Shown here: positions 7,743 to 16,079 of the stretch, piece by piece | Layout: the number at the start of each line of letters is the position of its first letter | Numbering within the stretch: position 1 is the first letter of the stretch | From: Streptomyces ureilyticus | Lineage (GTDB): Bacteria > Actinomycetota > Actinomycetes > Streptomycetales > Streptomycetaceae | NCBI RefSeq assembly: GCF_011045025.1 | Contig: NZ_JAAKZX010000083.1 | Coordinates: forward strand, 1-39,124 | Length of the DNA stretch: 39,124 nt | Reading direction: 5' to 3' | Translations under genes and position numbers: made by a program | The notes under the pieces: generated by a model | Told to the model about the DNA's origin: nothing | Database searches by the model: none | Seen by the model: only the letters and a program-made list of their open reading frames with translations

Positions 7743-10610
7743 ATGCGACGGCGCACCCCACGCACCACCCCCCACGGCCTGAGAACTCCCCGCAGAATCA
7801 CGGGGTTCCTGAAGGCCGCATCAGTGTTCGTTCTCACTGCCGGCCTGCTGGCACCGCTCCAACAGTCGGCAGCCGCCGACCCGGAGCCGAAGGCGGAGGC
7901 GACGGACTACTGCGAGGGGCAGTGCGCGGACATCCTGCCGCCGGGTACCAACGGCAGTGCCACGCTCGCCGAGATCCTCGGCAATCAGCTGTTCGGTTCG
8001 CAGCCGCCGCACGCGGACGATCAACTCGGCCCGTACGACGCGCTGTCGTCCGGGTACCCGTCACTGACCAACGACACCCTCAAGAATTTCTACGCCGACG
8101 CTTCCTTCGGAGTTCCCTCCGACCAGGTCGCCGCCGTCACCAAGCCCCGTGACGACGTGACGATCACGCGCGACAAGAAGTACGGCATCCCCCACATCGA
8201 GGGCACCACGCGCTACGGCACCGAGTTCGGCGCGGGATACGCGGCCGGCCAGGACCGGATGTGGCTCATCGACCTCTTCCGGCACATCGGGCGCGGCGAG
8301 TTGACCCCGTTCGCGGGTGGCGCGGAGTCCAACCAGGGCCTGGAGCAGCAGTTCTGGCCGGAGGCCCCCTACACGGAGGCCGACTTCGAGAAGCAGGTCG
8401 ACTGGCTGCTCAACAACTCCGGTGAGCGCGGCAAGCAGGCCATGGAGGACGCGAAGGCCTATGTCGACGGCCTCAACGCCTACCGGGTGGCAGCGAAGAA
8501 CGGCCGCTACTTCCCCGGCGAGTACGTCCTCACCGGCAAGATCGACTCGATCACCAACGTGGGCGAGATCGAGCCCTTCAAGGTGACCGACATGATCGCG
8601 CTGGCCTCCGTCGTGGGCGCCCTCTTCGGCACCGGCGGCGGCGGAGAGGTCGAGTCCGCGATCTCCCTCCTCGAGGCCCAGCAGAAGTACGGCATCGAGG
8701 AAGGCTCCAAGGTCTGGGAGTCGTTCCGCGGACGCAACGACCCCGAGGCCGTACTGACCCTCCACGACGGCAGCAGCTTCCCTTACGGGAAGAAGCCCGC
8801 GAACCCGAAGGGCGTCGCCCTGCCCGATCCGGGTTCCGTCGAGAAGGAGCAGCTGATCCACGACCGCACGGGCGCCGCCCGGCCGGGCGCGCAGAAGACC
8901 ACGTCTTCAGTGAAGACGCCGAGCAAACTGAAGCCCCTGAAGGGAGCCTTCAACGAAGGTGTGCTCCCTGAGGACCTCTTCAGCGGCGGCGCGACCAAGA
9001 AAGGCATGTCCAACGCCCTGGTGGTCTCCGGCAAGCACACGGACAGCGGCAATCCAATCGCTGTCTTCGGTCCGCAGACCGGCTATTTCGCCCCGCAGTT
9101 GCTGATGATGCAGGAGCTCCAGGGCCCCGGCATCAGCGCACGCGGCGTCTCCTTCGCGGGCGTCGGCATGTACGTACAGCTCGGTCGCGGCCAGGACTAC
9201 TCCTGGTCGGCCACCTCGTCACATCAGGACATCACCGACTCGTACGCGCTTGAGCTGTGCGAGCCGGGCGGCGGCACCCCGACCAAGCAGTCCACGTCGT
9301 ACCTCTACCGCGGTGTCTGCACGCCCATGGAGAAGATGGAGAAGACCAACGCCTGGAAGCCGTCGGTCGCCGACGACACGGCCGCGGGCTCCTACCGGAT
9401 GCAGGTCTTCAGAACGAACTACGGCATCGTCACGCACCGCGCGACGATCGACGGCAAGCCCCACGCGTACACCACGCTGCGCTCCACGTACCGTCACGAG
9501 GCCGACTCCATCATCGGTTTCCAGATGATGAACGACCCCTCGTATGTGAAGGACGCGAAGTCCTTCCAGAAGGCGGCAGAGAACATCTCGTACGCATTCA
9601 ACTGGTTCTACGCGGACTCCCGTGACACCGCCTACTACATGAGCGGCAGTCACCCGGTGCGCGCGAAGGACGTCGACGGGTCCTTCCCGGTGAAGGCGGG
9701 GAAGGCGTACGAGTGGCGGGACTTCGACCCGGAGCACAACACCGCCGCGCTCGCGCCGCCGGCCGAGCATCCGCAGTCGCTCAACCAGGACTACTACATC
9801 TCCTGGAACAACAAGCAGGTCAAGGACTTCAGCGCCGCCAACATGAGCATGGGCGCGGTCCATCGTGGTGATCTCCTCGACGACCGGGTGAAGAAACTCG
9901 TCGACAAGGGGGGTGTCACCAGGGCGTCCCTGACCAAGGCGATGGCTGAGGCCGCGGTCGCCGACCTGCGCGGCGAGCAGGTGCTGCCGGAACTCCTCAA
10001 GGTCCTGCGCAGCAAGCCGATCACTGATCCGGCCCAGGCCAAGGCGGTCGACCAGCTGGAGGCCTGGCTGAAGGCGGGTGCTCAGCGCAACCAGACGTCC
10101 GCGAACTCCAAGAAGTACGCGCACTCGGACGCGATCCGGGTCATGGACGCGTGGTGGGCGCAGCTCGTCGAGGCCCAGTTCAAGCCGGGGCTCGGGCAGG
10201 GGCTGTATGACGCGCTGACCACGCAGCTCACGGTCGACGAGTCACCGTCCGCGGGCCACGGTCCGACCGGCTCGCACGCGGGCTCGGCCTTCCAGTACGG
10301 CTGGTGGGGCTACGTCGACAAGGACCTCCGTACAGTCCTGGGTGAGCCGGTGAAGGGCAAGCTGGGCCGCACGTACTGCGGCGACGGCGACCTCGACAAG
10401 TGCCGGACGACTCTGCTGACGAGTCTTGGTCAGGCCGCGGCCAAGCCCGCCAACGAGGTCTACCCGGGCGACGACAGCTGCTCGGCCGGTGACCAGTGGT
10501 GCTCGGACGCCATCGTCCAGCGGGCCGTCGGTGGCATCAAGCACCGGCCGATCCAGTGGCAGAACCGGCCCACGTATCAGCAGGTCGTGGAGTTCCCGGC
10601 GCATCGGTAG
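7743..10610 (+). CDS. Secreted penicillin acylase family Ntn-hydrolase (955 aa)
   Basis: Precursor of a periplasmic/extracellular N-terminal-nucleophile amidohydrolase of the penicillin G acylase / acyl-homoserine-lactone acylase superfamily. The basic N-terminus and hydrophobic stretch (about 27-40) ending in S-A-A-A-D form a signal peptide. The alpha-chain part starts with the typical Y-G-I-P-H-I-E-G and G-A-G-Y-A-A-G-Q-D-R-M-W. The beta-chain start is at about Ser423 in K-G-M-S-N-A-L-V-V-S-G; Ser423 becomes the nucleophile after self-cleavage. F-G-P-Q-T-G-Y and G-V-G-M-Y-V-Q follow. At 955 residues it is longer than typical penicillin acylases (about 780-850). GGGAGGAG precedes the ATG. 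The 285 bases upstream contain no gene, only a GCCGAAT/ATTCGGC repeat at 7523-7553. Substrate (lactam, AHL, lipopeptide) unknown. Confidence 0.88.
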   Translation: MRRRTPRTTPHGLRTPRRITGFLKAASVFVLTAGLLAPLQQSAAADPEPKAEATDYCEGQCADILPPGTNGSATLAEILGNQLFGSQPPHADDQLGPYDALSSGYPSLTNDTLKNFYADASFGVPSDQVAAVTKPRDDVTITRDKKYGIPHIEGTTRYGTEFGAGYAAGQDRMWLIDLFRHIGRGELTPFAGGAESNQGLEQQFWPEAPYTEADFEKQVDWLLNNSGERGKQAMEDAKAYVDGLNAYRVAAKNGRYFPGEYVLTGKIDSITNVGEIEPFKVTDMIALASVVGALFGTGGGGEVESAISLLEAQQKYGIEEGSKVWESFRGRNDPEAVLTLHDGSSFPYGKKPANPKGVALPDPGSVEKEQLIHDRTGAARPGAQKTTSSVKTPSKLKPLKGAFNEGVLPEDLFSGGATKKGMSNALVVSGKHTDSGNPIAVFGPQTGYFAPQLLMMQELQGPGISARGVSFAGVGMYVQLGRGQDYSWSATSSHQDITDSYALELCEPGGGTPTKQSTSYLYRGVCTPMEKMEKTNAWKPSVADDTAAGSYRMQVFRTNYGIVTHRATIDGKPHAYTTLRSTYRHEADSIIGFQMMNDPSYVKDAKSFQKAAENISYAFNWFYADSRDTAYYMSGSHPVRAKDVDGSFPVKAGKAYEWRDFDPEHNTAALAPPAEHPQSLNQDYYISWNNKQVKDFSAANMSMGAVHRGDLLDDRVKKLVDKGGVTRASLTKAMAEAAVADLRGEQVLPELLKVLRSKPITDPAQAKAVDQLEAWLKAGAQRNQTSANSKKYAHSDAIRVMDAWWAQLVEAQFKPGLGQGLYDALTTQLTVDESPSAGHGPTGSHAGSAFQYGWWGYVDKDLRTVLGEPVKGKLGRTYCGDGDLDKCRTTLLTSLGQAAAKPANEVYPGDDSCSAGDQWCSDAIVQRAVGGIKHRPIQWQNRPTYQQVVEFPAHR

Positions 10611-10652
10611 GCATCGGGAACGGGTCCCTCCGGGGGCGTAACGGTCCTCTCC

Positions 10653-10688
10653 GGCGGCGGGGGCGGGGGTTTCCTCGCCCCCGCCGCC
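10653..10688. terminator. Bidirectional GC-rich hairpin terminator
   Basis: Perfect 13-base stem GGCGGCGGGGGCG / CGCCCCCGCCGCC with a 10-base loop, between the convergent penicillin acylase and namZ genes. No U-tract follows, as usual in Streptomyces. It lies 42 bases after one stop and 24 bases from the other. Confidence 0.8.
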
Positions 10689-10711
10689 GCTGTTCGCCCC
10701 GTGCGGTGAGG

Positions 10712-11971
10712 TCAGCGATACAGCAAGTACTTCCGGCGCAGGCGCCGGAACGCCGTCAGCTCGTCCTGCCAGGCCGCCACGATCTCGTCGGTGCCTGCCC
10801 CCGCGTCGATCATCGTGCGCACGCGCGTGGAGCCGGTGAGCTTGTCGATCCAGTTGTCGGGGCGCCAACTGAAACCGCTCCAGACCTTCTTGGCGGTGAC
10901 AAGGAGCGCGATTCCGGTGCGTACGGGATCGTAGGCCGCCCGGTCGTGGACATGGATCTGTACGCCCCCGACCGTCTTGCCCTGGAACTTGGAGAACGTG
11001 GGAGCGAAGTACGCCTCCCTGAAGTGCACACCGGGCAGACCGAGTTGATTGGCTTCCAGGGCCCATCGCCGGTCGATGCCCTCCGCGCCGAGCAGTTCGA
11101 ACGGGCGGGTCGTGCCGCGCCCCTCCGAGAGATTCGTGCCCTCGAAGAGACACGTCCCGGAGTACACCAGGGCCGTGTCGGGTGTCGGCATGTTCGGGCT
11201 CGGCGGGACCCAGGGCAGCCCGGAGCTGTCGTAGAGCTCCGAGCGCTTCCAACCGCTCATCAGGACCGTCTCGAGTGGCACCGGGTCGGTCAGGAACTCG
11301 CCGTTGAACAGCCGCGCCAGCTCCGCGACCGTCATGCCGTGCGCCTGCGAGATCGGCTGCCGGCCGACGAACGTCGCGAACTCCTTGTGCAGTACGGGCC
11401 CTTGGGCCGCGCGGCCGGTCACCGGGTTCGGGCGGTCGAGCACCACGAAACGCTTGCCCGCGAGTGCCGCCGCCTCCATGCAGTCGTACAGCGTCCAGAT
11501 GTACGTGTAGAAGCGCGCGCCCACGTCCTGGATGTCGAAGAGGACGGTGTCGACGCCGGAGGCCGTGAAGATGTCGGCCAGCGGGCGGCCGCTCTTCAAG
11601 TACGTGTCGTAGACGGGCAGTCCGGTGGCCGGGTCGTCGTACCGGCCTTCCGAGCCGCCTGCCTGGGCGGTGCCGCGGAAGCCGTGCTCGGGGCCGAAGA
11701 CGGCGGTCAGGTTCACCCGGTCGTCGGCGTGCATGACGTCGACGATGTGGCGGGCGTCTCGGGTGATGCCTGTGGGGTTGGTGACGATGCCGGTGCGCCG
11801 GCCGCTGAGCTGGGCGTAGGCGTTGGCGGCGAGGGTCTCGAAACCTGTGCGGAGGTGCCTGCGGCGCTGGGCGGGGGAGGTCTGCTCGGCGGATGCCTGG
11901 GCCTGAGAGGCCGGGGTGAGTGATGCTGCTGCCGTTGTCGCTGCGAGTAGGGCTCGTCTGGATAGGCGCAT
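10712..11971 (-). CDS. namZ: Exo-beta-N-acetylmuramidase NamZ-like, DUF1343 / GH171 (419 aa)
   Basis: DUF1343 proteins were shown to be exo-lytic N-acetylmuramidases (NamZ, family GH171) that release MurNAc from the non-reducing ends of peptidoglycan fragments. Family motifs are clear: G-I-V-T-N-P-T-G-I, V-F-G-P-E-H-G-F-R-G with E95/H96, F-D-I-Q-D-V-G-A-R-F-Y-T-Y, D-R-P-N-P. The N-terminus has two arginines and a hydrophobic run ending in A-Q-A (RLSRRALLAATTAAASL), a Tat-like or Sec signal, so the enzyme is exported. ATG 11971 is chosen because it begins the signal peptide; the reading frame stays open for 74 more codons upstream but lacks a signal-like start. A 17-base inverted repeat sits just upstream. 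It acts in cell-wall turnover; no permease or kinase for MurNAc recycling is nearby. Confidence 0.88.
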   Translation of the reverse strand: MRLSRRALLAATTAAASLTPASQAQASAEQTSPAQRRRHLRTGFETLAANAYAQLSGRRTGIVTNPTGITRDARHIVDVMHADDRVNLTAVFGPEHGFRGTAQAGGSEGRYDDPATGLPVYDTYLKSGRPLADIFTASGVDTVLFDIQDVGARFYTYIWTLYDCMEAAALAGKRFVVLDRPNPVTGRAAQGPVLHKEFATFVGRQPISQAHGMTVAELARLFNGEFLTDPVPLETVLMSGWKRSELYDSSGLPWVPPSPNMPTPDTALVYSGTCLFEGTNLSEGRGTTRPFELLGAEGIDRRWALEANQLGLPGVHFREAYFAPTFSKFQGKTVGGVQIHVHDRAAYDPVRTGIALLVTAKKVWSGFSWRPDNWIDKLTGSTRVRTMIDAGAGTDEIVAAWQDELTAFRRLRRKYLLYR

Positions 11972-11987
11972 GGGGCGACGGTATTGC

Positions 11988-12004
11988 TCCCGCAGGTTGC
12001 GGGA
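11988..12004. promoter_or_regulatory. Inverted repeat upstream of namZ
   Basis: TCCCGCA-GGT-TGCGGGA, a perfect 7-3-7 repeat 17 bases before the namZ start and about 95 bases before the divergent TetR gene. Position and symmetry fit an operator or an mRNA hairpin in the namZ leader that could mask the GGGAG ribosome-binding site within it. Function is not established. Confidence 0.45.
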
Positions 12005-12098
12005 AAGATGCCGGGTTTTCGCGGCTTGTCGCACCCACCTTCCCGGTAGGCGCCCCGCCGGAAGCATGGGGCCTGGGGCGCGCCCTACGATGTGCGCC

Positions 12099-12740
12099 AT
12101 GGCCCGCCCCCGTACACCCCTGCTCAGTACCGACCGCATCGTCGCGGCGGCGCGGGTGCTCGTCGACGCGGAAGGGCTCGCCGCCGTCTCCACGCGTCGG
12201 CTTGCGGCCGAACTGGGGGTGAGTGGGCCCTCGCTCTACAACCACTTCCGTACGAAGGATCAGATTCTGGAGGCGGTTGCCGACTCGGTGAGCGCGCAGG
12301 TCGATCTGTCGATGTTCGAGGACGGGCGGGACTGGCGGACCGCGCTGCACGACTGGGCCGTCTCCTACCGGGCGGCCCTGCGCGACCACCCCAACATCGT
12401 GCCCGTCCTCGCGCGCGGTCCCGGCCGTCGGCCGGCCGGTCTCCGGCTGGCGGACGCGGTGTTCGGGGCGATGGTCGAGGCGGGGTGGCCGCCCGCGCAG
12501 GCCACGTCCATCGGTGCGCTGATGCGGTACTTCATCATGGGCTCCGCACTCGGCTCCTTCGCCGGCGGCTTCGTGGACGACGAGAGTGCGTACGACCCCG
12601 CCGACTACCCCCACCTCGGACAGGCCCATCTCCTCGCCGAGCAGCAGGAGAAGATCGACGAGCGGGCCTTCGAAACGGGGCTCATGGCGCTGCTGGACGG
12701 GCTGACGCGACAGTACGAGCAGGTGCGGAGGACTGCTTAG
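12099..12740 (+). CDS. TetR family regulator, TetR_C-type (213 aa)
   Basis: TetR repressor whose N-terminal HTH reads S-T-R-R-L-A-A-E-L-G-V-S-G-P-S-L-Y-N-H-F (31-50), typical of the TetA/TetR_C subgroup. The C-terminal domain has the F-x-x-G-L-x-A-L-L-D-G-L ending of that subgroup. ATG 12099 is preferred; an in-frame ATG lies 9 bases earlier, and neither has a clear ribosome-binding site. It is divergent from namZ and 55 bases upstream of the ArsR gene on the same strand. Its target is not evident: the repeat at 11988-12004 lies between it and namZ and is a candidate, though its G-rich sequence is unlike typical TetR sites. Confidence 0.85.
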   Translation: MARPRTPLLSTDRIVAAARVLVDAEGLAAVSTRRLAAELGVSGPSLYNHFRTKDQILEAVADSVSAQVDLSMFEDGRDWRTALHDWAVSYRAALRDHPNIVPVLARGPGRRPAGLRLADAVFGAMVEAGWPPAQATSIGALMRYFIMGSALGSFAGGFVDDESAYDPADYPHLGQAHLLAEQQEKIDERAFETGLMALLDGLTRQYEQVRRTA

Positions 12741-12749
12741 CGTTGTGGT

Positions 12750-12775
12750 GACACTTCGGTGGGCGCCGAAGTGTC
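12750..12775. promoter_or_regulatory. Inverted repeat, probable ArsR autoregulatory operator
   Basis: Perfect 10-base arms GACACTTCGG (12750-12759) and CCGAAGTGTC (12766-12775) around a 6-base spacer, ending 20 bases before the ArsR start codon, where the promoter should lie. ArsR-family repressors bind such imperfect 12-2-12-like dyads at their own promoters. It could alternatively act as the terminator of the preceding TetR gene, whose stop lies only 10 bases upstream. Confidence 0.6.
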
Positions 12776-12795
12776 CGTGCCCGATGCTGAGAGGC

Positions 12796-13503
12796 ATGAC
12801 CACGAGGGAACCGCAGGCGCCGGGGCTGGCACGGCTCGCCGGGCTGATCGCCGATGAGACCCGTGCCGCGTGTCTGCTCGCCCTGCTCGACGGGCGGGCG
12901 TGGACCGCGGGAGAGCTGGCGCGGCACGCCGGGGTCGCCGCCTCCACACTGAGCGAACACCTCGGCAAGCTCGTCGCGGGCGGACTGCTCGCCGAGGAAC
13001 GGCAGGGGCGGCACCGTTACGTACGGCTGGCCGACGCGCGGGTCGCCCAGCTCGTGGAGGAACTCGCCGCGCACGTCGCGCCGGGCACCGAGCGGCCCCG
13101 CGGTCTGCGGGAGGCCGGCACCGGTTCCGCGATGGCGCGCGGGCGTACCTGTTACGACCACCTCGCCGGGCGTCTCGGCATCGCCATCACCGATGCCCTG
13201 ACCGGGCTCCGGCTGCTGCGCCAGGACGCGGGGTTCGCGCTCACGGACGAGGGGCTGGGCTGGTTCGACGAGCAGGGCATTCCTCTCGTACGCACCGGTC
13301 GGCGGCCCCTCGCCCGGGCCTGCCTCGACTGGACCGAACGCCGCCCGCACCTCGCCGGCCTCGCGGGCGCCGCCCTGTGCCGGCATGCGCTGGACGCGGG
13401 CTGGTGCGTACGGATCGGCTCGGCGCGGGCTGTGAAGGTCACGGACAAGGGTGAGCGGGCCTTCGCGGAGCTGCTGGGAATCGAGCCCGCGACGCTCCGC
13501 TGA
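12796..13503 (+). CDS. ArsR-type winged-helix regulator with extended C-terminal domain (235 aa)
   Basis: The first 90 residues form an ArsR/SmtB winged helix: D-E-T-R-A-A-C-L-L-A-L-L-D-G-R-A-W-T-A-G-E-L-A-R recognisable as helices 1-3, then an A-S-T-L-S-E-H-L recognition helix, and the wing E-E-R-Q-G-R-H-R-Y-V-R-L. At 235 residues it is twice the length of classical ArsR sensors. The C-terminal half contains a second helix-rich region with G-R-T-C-Y-D-H-L-A-G and ends K-V-T-D-K-G-E-R-A-F. The canonical ELCVCDL metal site is absent, so metal sensing is not implied. ATG 12796 is closest to the ribosome-binding-like GAGAGG; ATG 12784 is possible. It probably controls the EamA gene 85 bases downstream and itself through the dyad at 12750. 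Confidence 0.85.
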   Translation: MTTREPQAPGLARLAGLIADETRAACLLALLDGRAWTAGELARHAGVAASTLSEHLGKLVAGGLLAEERQGRHRYVRLADARVAQLVEELAAHVAPGTERPRGLREAGTGSAMARGRTCYDHLAGRLGIAITDALTGLRLLRQDAGFALTDEGLGWFDEQGIPLVRTGRRPLARACLDWTERRPHLAGLAGAALCRHALDAGWCVRIGSARAVKVTDKGERAFAELLGIEPATLR

Positions 13504-13588
13504 TTTCCCCAGGTTCGCCCCGCGCCCCGGCGTCCTGTCCGAAATTCGCGAGCCTTTCCTCTCTTACCCACCTAGCCTCAGGAGCGTG

Positions 13589-14545
13589 ATGAAGCCTCCC
13601 CTGTCCGCCCGTCGTATGGACCTGCTGGCCGCCGGTGCTGCCGCGGTGACCGTTGTCTTGTGGGCGTCCGCGTTCGTGTCGATCCGTAGTGCGGGTGCCG
13701 CGTATTCGCCGGGTGCGTTGGCGCTCGGGCGGCTGGCGGCCGGGGCGCTGGTGCTCGGGGTCATCTGTCTTGTACGCGGGGAGGGGTTGCCGCCGCGGGC
13801 CGCCTGGCCGGGGATCGTGGTGTCCGGGCTGCTCTGGTTCGGGCTGTACATGGTGGTGCTCAACTGGGGTGAGCAGAAGGTCGACGCGGGCACCGCCGCC
13901 CTGGTGGTGAACGTCGGTCCGCTGATCATGGCCCTGCTCGCGGGGTGGCTGCTCAAGGAGGGGCTGCCGCCCCGGCTGCTGGCGGGGATGGCGGTGTCGT
14001 TCGTGGGCGCTGCGGTGGTCGGTCTGTCGATGTCCGGCGAGGGCAGCGCGTCCGTACTCGGCGTGCTGCTCTGTCTGCTCGCGGCGGTGGCGTACGCGGG
14101 CGGGGTCGTCGCCCAGAAGCCGGCTCTGCGGCACGGTTCGGTGCTCCAGGTGACGACGTACGGCTGTGTGATCGGGGCGGTGGCCTGTCTGCCGTTCGCC
14201 GGTCAGCTGGTGTCCGAGGCCGGTGACGCCCCGCTGTCCGCGACGCTCAACATGCTGTATCTCGGCGTCTTCCCGACCGCACTCGCGTTCACGACCTGGG
14301 CCTTCGCGCTGGCCCGTACGACGGCCGGACGGATGGGCGCGACGACCTACGCTGTGCCCGCCCTCGTGGTGTTGATGTCGTGGCTGGCGCTCGACGAGGT
14401 GCCGGGCTGGATCACTCTCGTCGGTGGGCTGGTGTGTCTGGCGGGCGTCGCCGTGTCGCGGTCCCGGCCGCGGGCCGCTCGGGTCGTGGCCCCGGGAGCG
14501 GTTCCGGAGCCGCGACCCGAGCGGGCCCCGGACTCAGCCCTCTGA
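13589..14545 (+). CDS. EamA/DMT-superfamily transporter (318 aa)
   Basis: Ten hydrophobic segments arranged as two EamA repeats of five helices each (about 13-150 and 155-295), the fold of RhaT/YdcZ-type drug/metabolite exporters. N-terminal A-x-x-T-V-V-L-W-A-S-A-F-V and the second-repeat segment A-A-V-A-Y-A-G-G-V-V-A-Q-K are characteristic. The tail beyond residue 298 is basic and disordered. ATG 13589 is preceded by CAGGAG; GTG 13586 is in frame and adjacent. It lies downstream of the ArsR-type regulator in the same direction and likely belongs to its operon, suggesting inducible export of a small metabolite. Its last codons overlap the end of the convergent MFS gene by 12 bases. Confidence 0.9.
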   Translation: MKPPLSARRMDLLAAGAAAVTVVLWASAFVSIRSAGAAYSPGALALGRLAAGALVLGVICLVRGEGLPPRAAWPGIVVSGLLWFGLYMVVLNWGEQKVDAGTAALVVNVGPLIMALLAGWLLKEGLPPRLLAGMAVSFVGAAVVGLSMSGEGSASVLGVLLCLLAAVAYAGGVVAQKPALRHGSVLQVTTYGCVIGAVACLPFAGQLVSEAGDAPLSATLNMLYLGVFPTALAFTTWAFALARTTAGRMGATTYAVPALVVLMSWLALDEVPGWITLVGGLVCLAGVAVSRSRPRAARVVAPGAVPEPRPERAPDSAL

Positions 14546-15895
14546 GCCCTCTGACTCGGCCGAGGCCGGGGCCGGGGCCGAACGCGCCCTGTCCGCAAGG
14601 ACCTTGATGGACACGAGCGCGATCACGGAGAGCCCGATGATGTACGCGGACACCGACATCGACGTGTCCGTGGCCTCCAGCAGGAGCACCATCACGAAGG
14701 GTGCGAGTCCGCCGCCGAACACGGCCGCGATCTGGTAGCCGAGCGAGGCGCCCGTGTAGCGCATCTCGGGCGTGAACAGCTCGGCGAACAGGGCGGCTTG
14801 GGGCCCGTACATGATGCTGAGGAAGCAACTGGCGACGAAGGTGCCGACGGCCAGCCACAGCAGCGAGCCCGTGTCGATCAGCAGGAACATCGGTATGGCC
14901 CACAGGGCGATCCCGGCCGCGCCGAACCCGTAGATCCGGATGCGGCCCACGCGGTCGGAGAGCGCGGCCGAGGCGGGGATCAGGACGAGCTGGGTGAGGC
15001 TGACGCAGAGCGAGACGGTGAGGACTGCGCTGCGTTTCATGTCGAGTTCGCGGGTGGTGTAGTCGAGGACGCCGGTGATGAGGATGTAGAAGGTGGCGGT
15101 GTTCACGGCGAACGAGCCGCCCGCGAGCAGCACCGTGCCGAGGTGGTCGCGGAGGATCGTGCGCAGCGGGGAGCTCTTCTCGCCCTTCTCCTTCTCGGAC
15201 AGGGCCCGTTCGGCCTGGCGGAACTCCGGGGTCTCCTCGACGCGGGTGTGGATGTACCAGGCGAGCCCGAGGACGAACAGCCCGATCAGGAACGGCACCC
15301 GCCAGCCCCAGGACGCGAACGCGCTCTCGCTGGTGAAGGCACCGGCGAGCAGGAAGACGGAGTTGGCGGTCACCACGCCGATGGGGACGCCGAGTTGGAC
15401 GACGCTGCCGTAGACGCCGCGCTTGCCCTCGGGGGCGTACTCCGTGGCGAGGAGCATCGCGCCGCCCCACTGCGCGCCGACCGCGATGCCCTGCATGACG
15501 CGCAGGACGACGAGGAGGATGGGGGCGGCGATGCCGATCGTCGCGTACGTGGGGAGGAGGCCGATGCCCGTGGTGGCCACGCCCATCAGGGTGAGTGCCA
15601 GGACCAGCATGGGCTTGCGGCCTCGTTTGTCGCCGAGGTGGCCCGCGATGACTCCGCCGAGCGGACGGGCGAGGAAGCCCACGGCGAAGGTGGCGAACGC
15701 GGCGAGGACTCCTGCGGAGGGGCTGCCCGCGGGGAAGTACAGGTCTCCGAGGACGAGGGCCGCGGCGATCCCGAAGACGAAGTAGTCGTACCACTCGACG
15801 GCGGAGGCTAGGGCGGCGGCGGTCGCCACCTTGCGGCGGTGTCTGGTGTCTGGGCTGGTGGTCGCGCCGGGGAGCGCGGAAGGTGCGGTGTCCAT
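14534..15895 (-). CDS. MFS transporter, metabolite:H+ symporter (MHS) type (453 aa)
   Basis: Twelve-helix major facilitator of the MHS family (shikimate ShiA, citrate CitA, proline/betaine ProP, alpha-ketoglutarate KgtP). Key features: the V-E-W-Y-D-Y-F-V-F-G motif in the first helix, the loop 2-3 signature G-H-L-G-D-K-R-G-R-K-P, R-V-M-Q-G-I-A-V-G-A-Q-W-G-G, and the repeat-domain counterpart L-S-D-R-V-G-R between helices 8 and 9. ATG 15895 has GGAG about 10 bases upstream. An operator matching those of the acyl-CoA cluster (site C) begins about 40 bases upstream, suggesting this proton symporter imports an organic acid processed by that cluster; the link is inferred. Divergent from the YiaA-like gene. 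Confidence 0.9.
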   Translation of the reverse strand: MDTAPSALPGATTSPDTRHRRKVATAAALASAVEWYDYFVFGIAAALVLGDLYFPAGSPSAGVLAAFATFAVGFLARPLGGVIAGHLGDKRGRKPMLVLALTLMGVATTGIGLLPTYATIGIAAPILLVVLRVMQGIAVGAQWGGAMLLATEYAPEGKRGVYGSVVQLGVPIGVVTANSVFLLAGAFTSESAFASWGWRVPFLIGLFVLGLAWYIHTRVEETPEFRQAERALSEKEKGEKSSPLRTILRDHLGTVLLAGGSFAVNTATFYILITGVLDYTTRELDMKRSAVLTVSLCVSLTQLVLIPASAALSDRVGRIRIYGFGAAGIALWAIPMFLLIDTGSLLWLAVGTFVASCFLSIMYGPQAALFAELFTPEMRYTGASLGYQIAAVFGGGLAPFVMVLLLEATDTSMSVSAYIIGLSVIALVSIKVLADRARSAPAPASAESEGSEG

Positions 15896-15936
15896 TTCGT
15901 GCACACTCCGGTGGGTGCGGGGACGTTCGGGGGAAC

Positions 15937-15957
15937 GTACTGACCGGACGGTATGTA
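15937..15957. promoter_or_regulatory. TetR-type operator, site C
   Basis: ACCGGACGGTATGTA at 15943-15957, differing by one base from site B's ACCGGTCGGTATGTA, with left half GTACTG from 15937. It lies in the promoter region of the MHS transporter, far from the acyl-CoA cluster it matches, and is the only such site here not next to the 5140 TetR. Confidence 0.6.
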
Positions 15958-16044
15958 GGTCAACGGTCGTGCGCGTATGGTTTTCGCGCAGCTCACGCAC
16001 GGAGCTCAGGCAGGGGCCTTCTCGGAGTGCGGTACTACCGCCCT

Positions 16045-16079
16045 CTGAGTATCCGGCTGAGATGGGGCTGAGTATCCGG
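16045..16079. repeat. Direct repeat CTGAGTATCCGG x2, 23-base period
   Basis: Two identical 12-mers CTGAGTATCCGG at 16045-16056 and 16068-16079, with a diverged GGCTGAGAT between. A 23-base period is about two helical turns, placing both on one DNA face. The second copy abuts the 28-base palindrome. Candidate regulator or iteron-like site; function unknown. Confidence 0.5.

Noticed and set aside
10242..12968. 908-codon open frame on the minus strand spanning namZ
   Set aside because: Crosses three genes, Arg/Pro/His-rich low-complexity product, no motif; it is an off-frame shadow.
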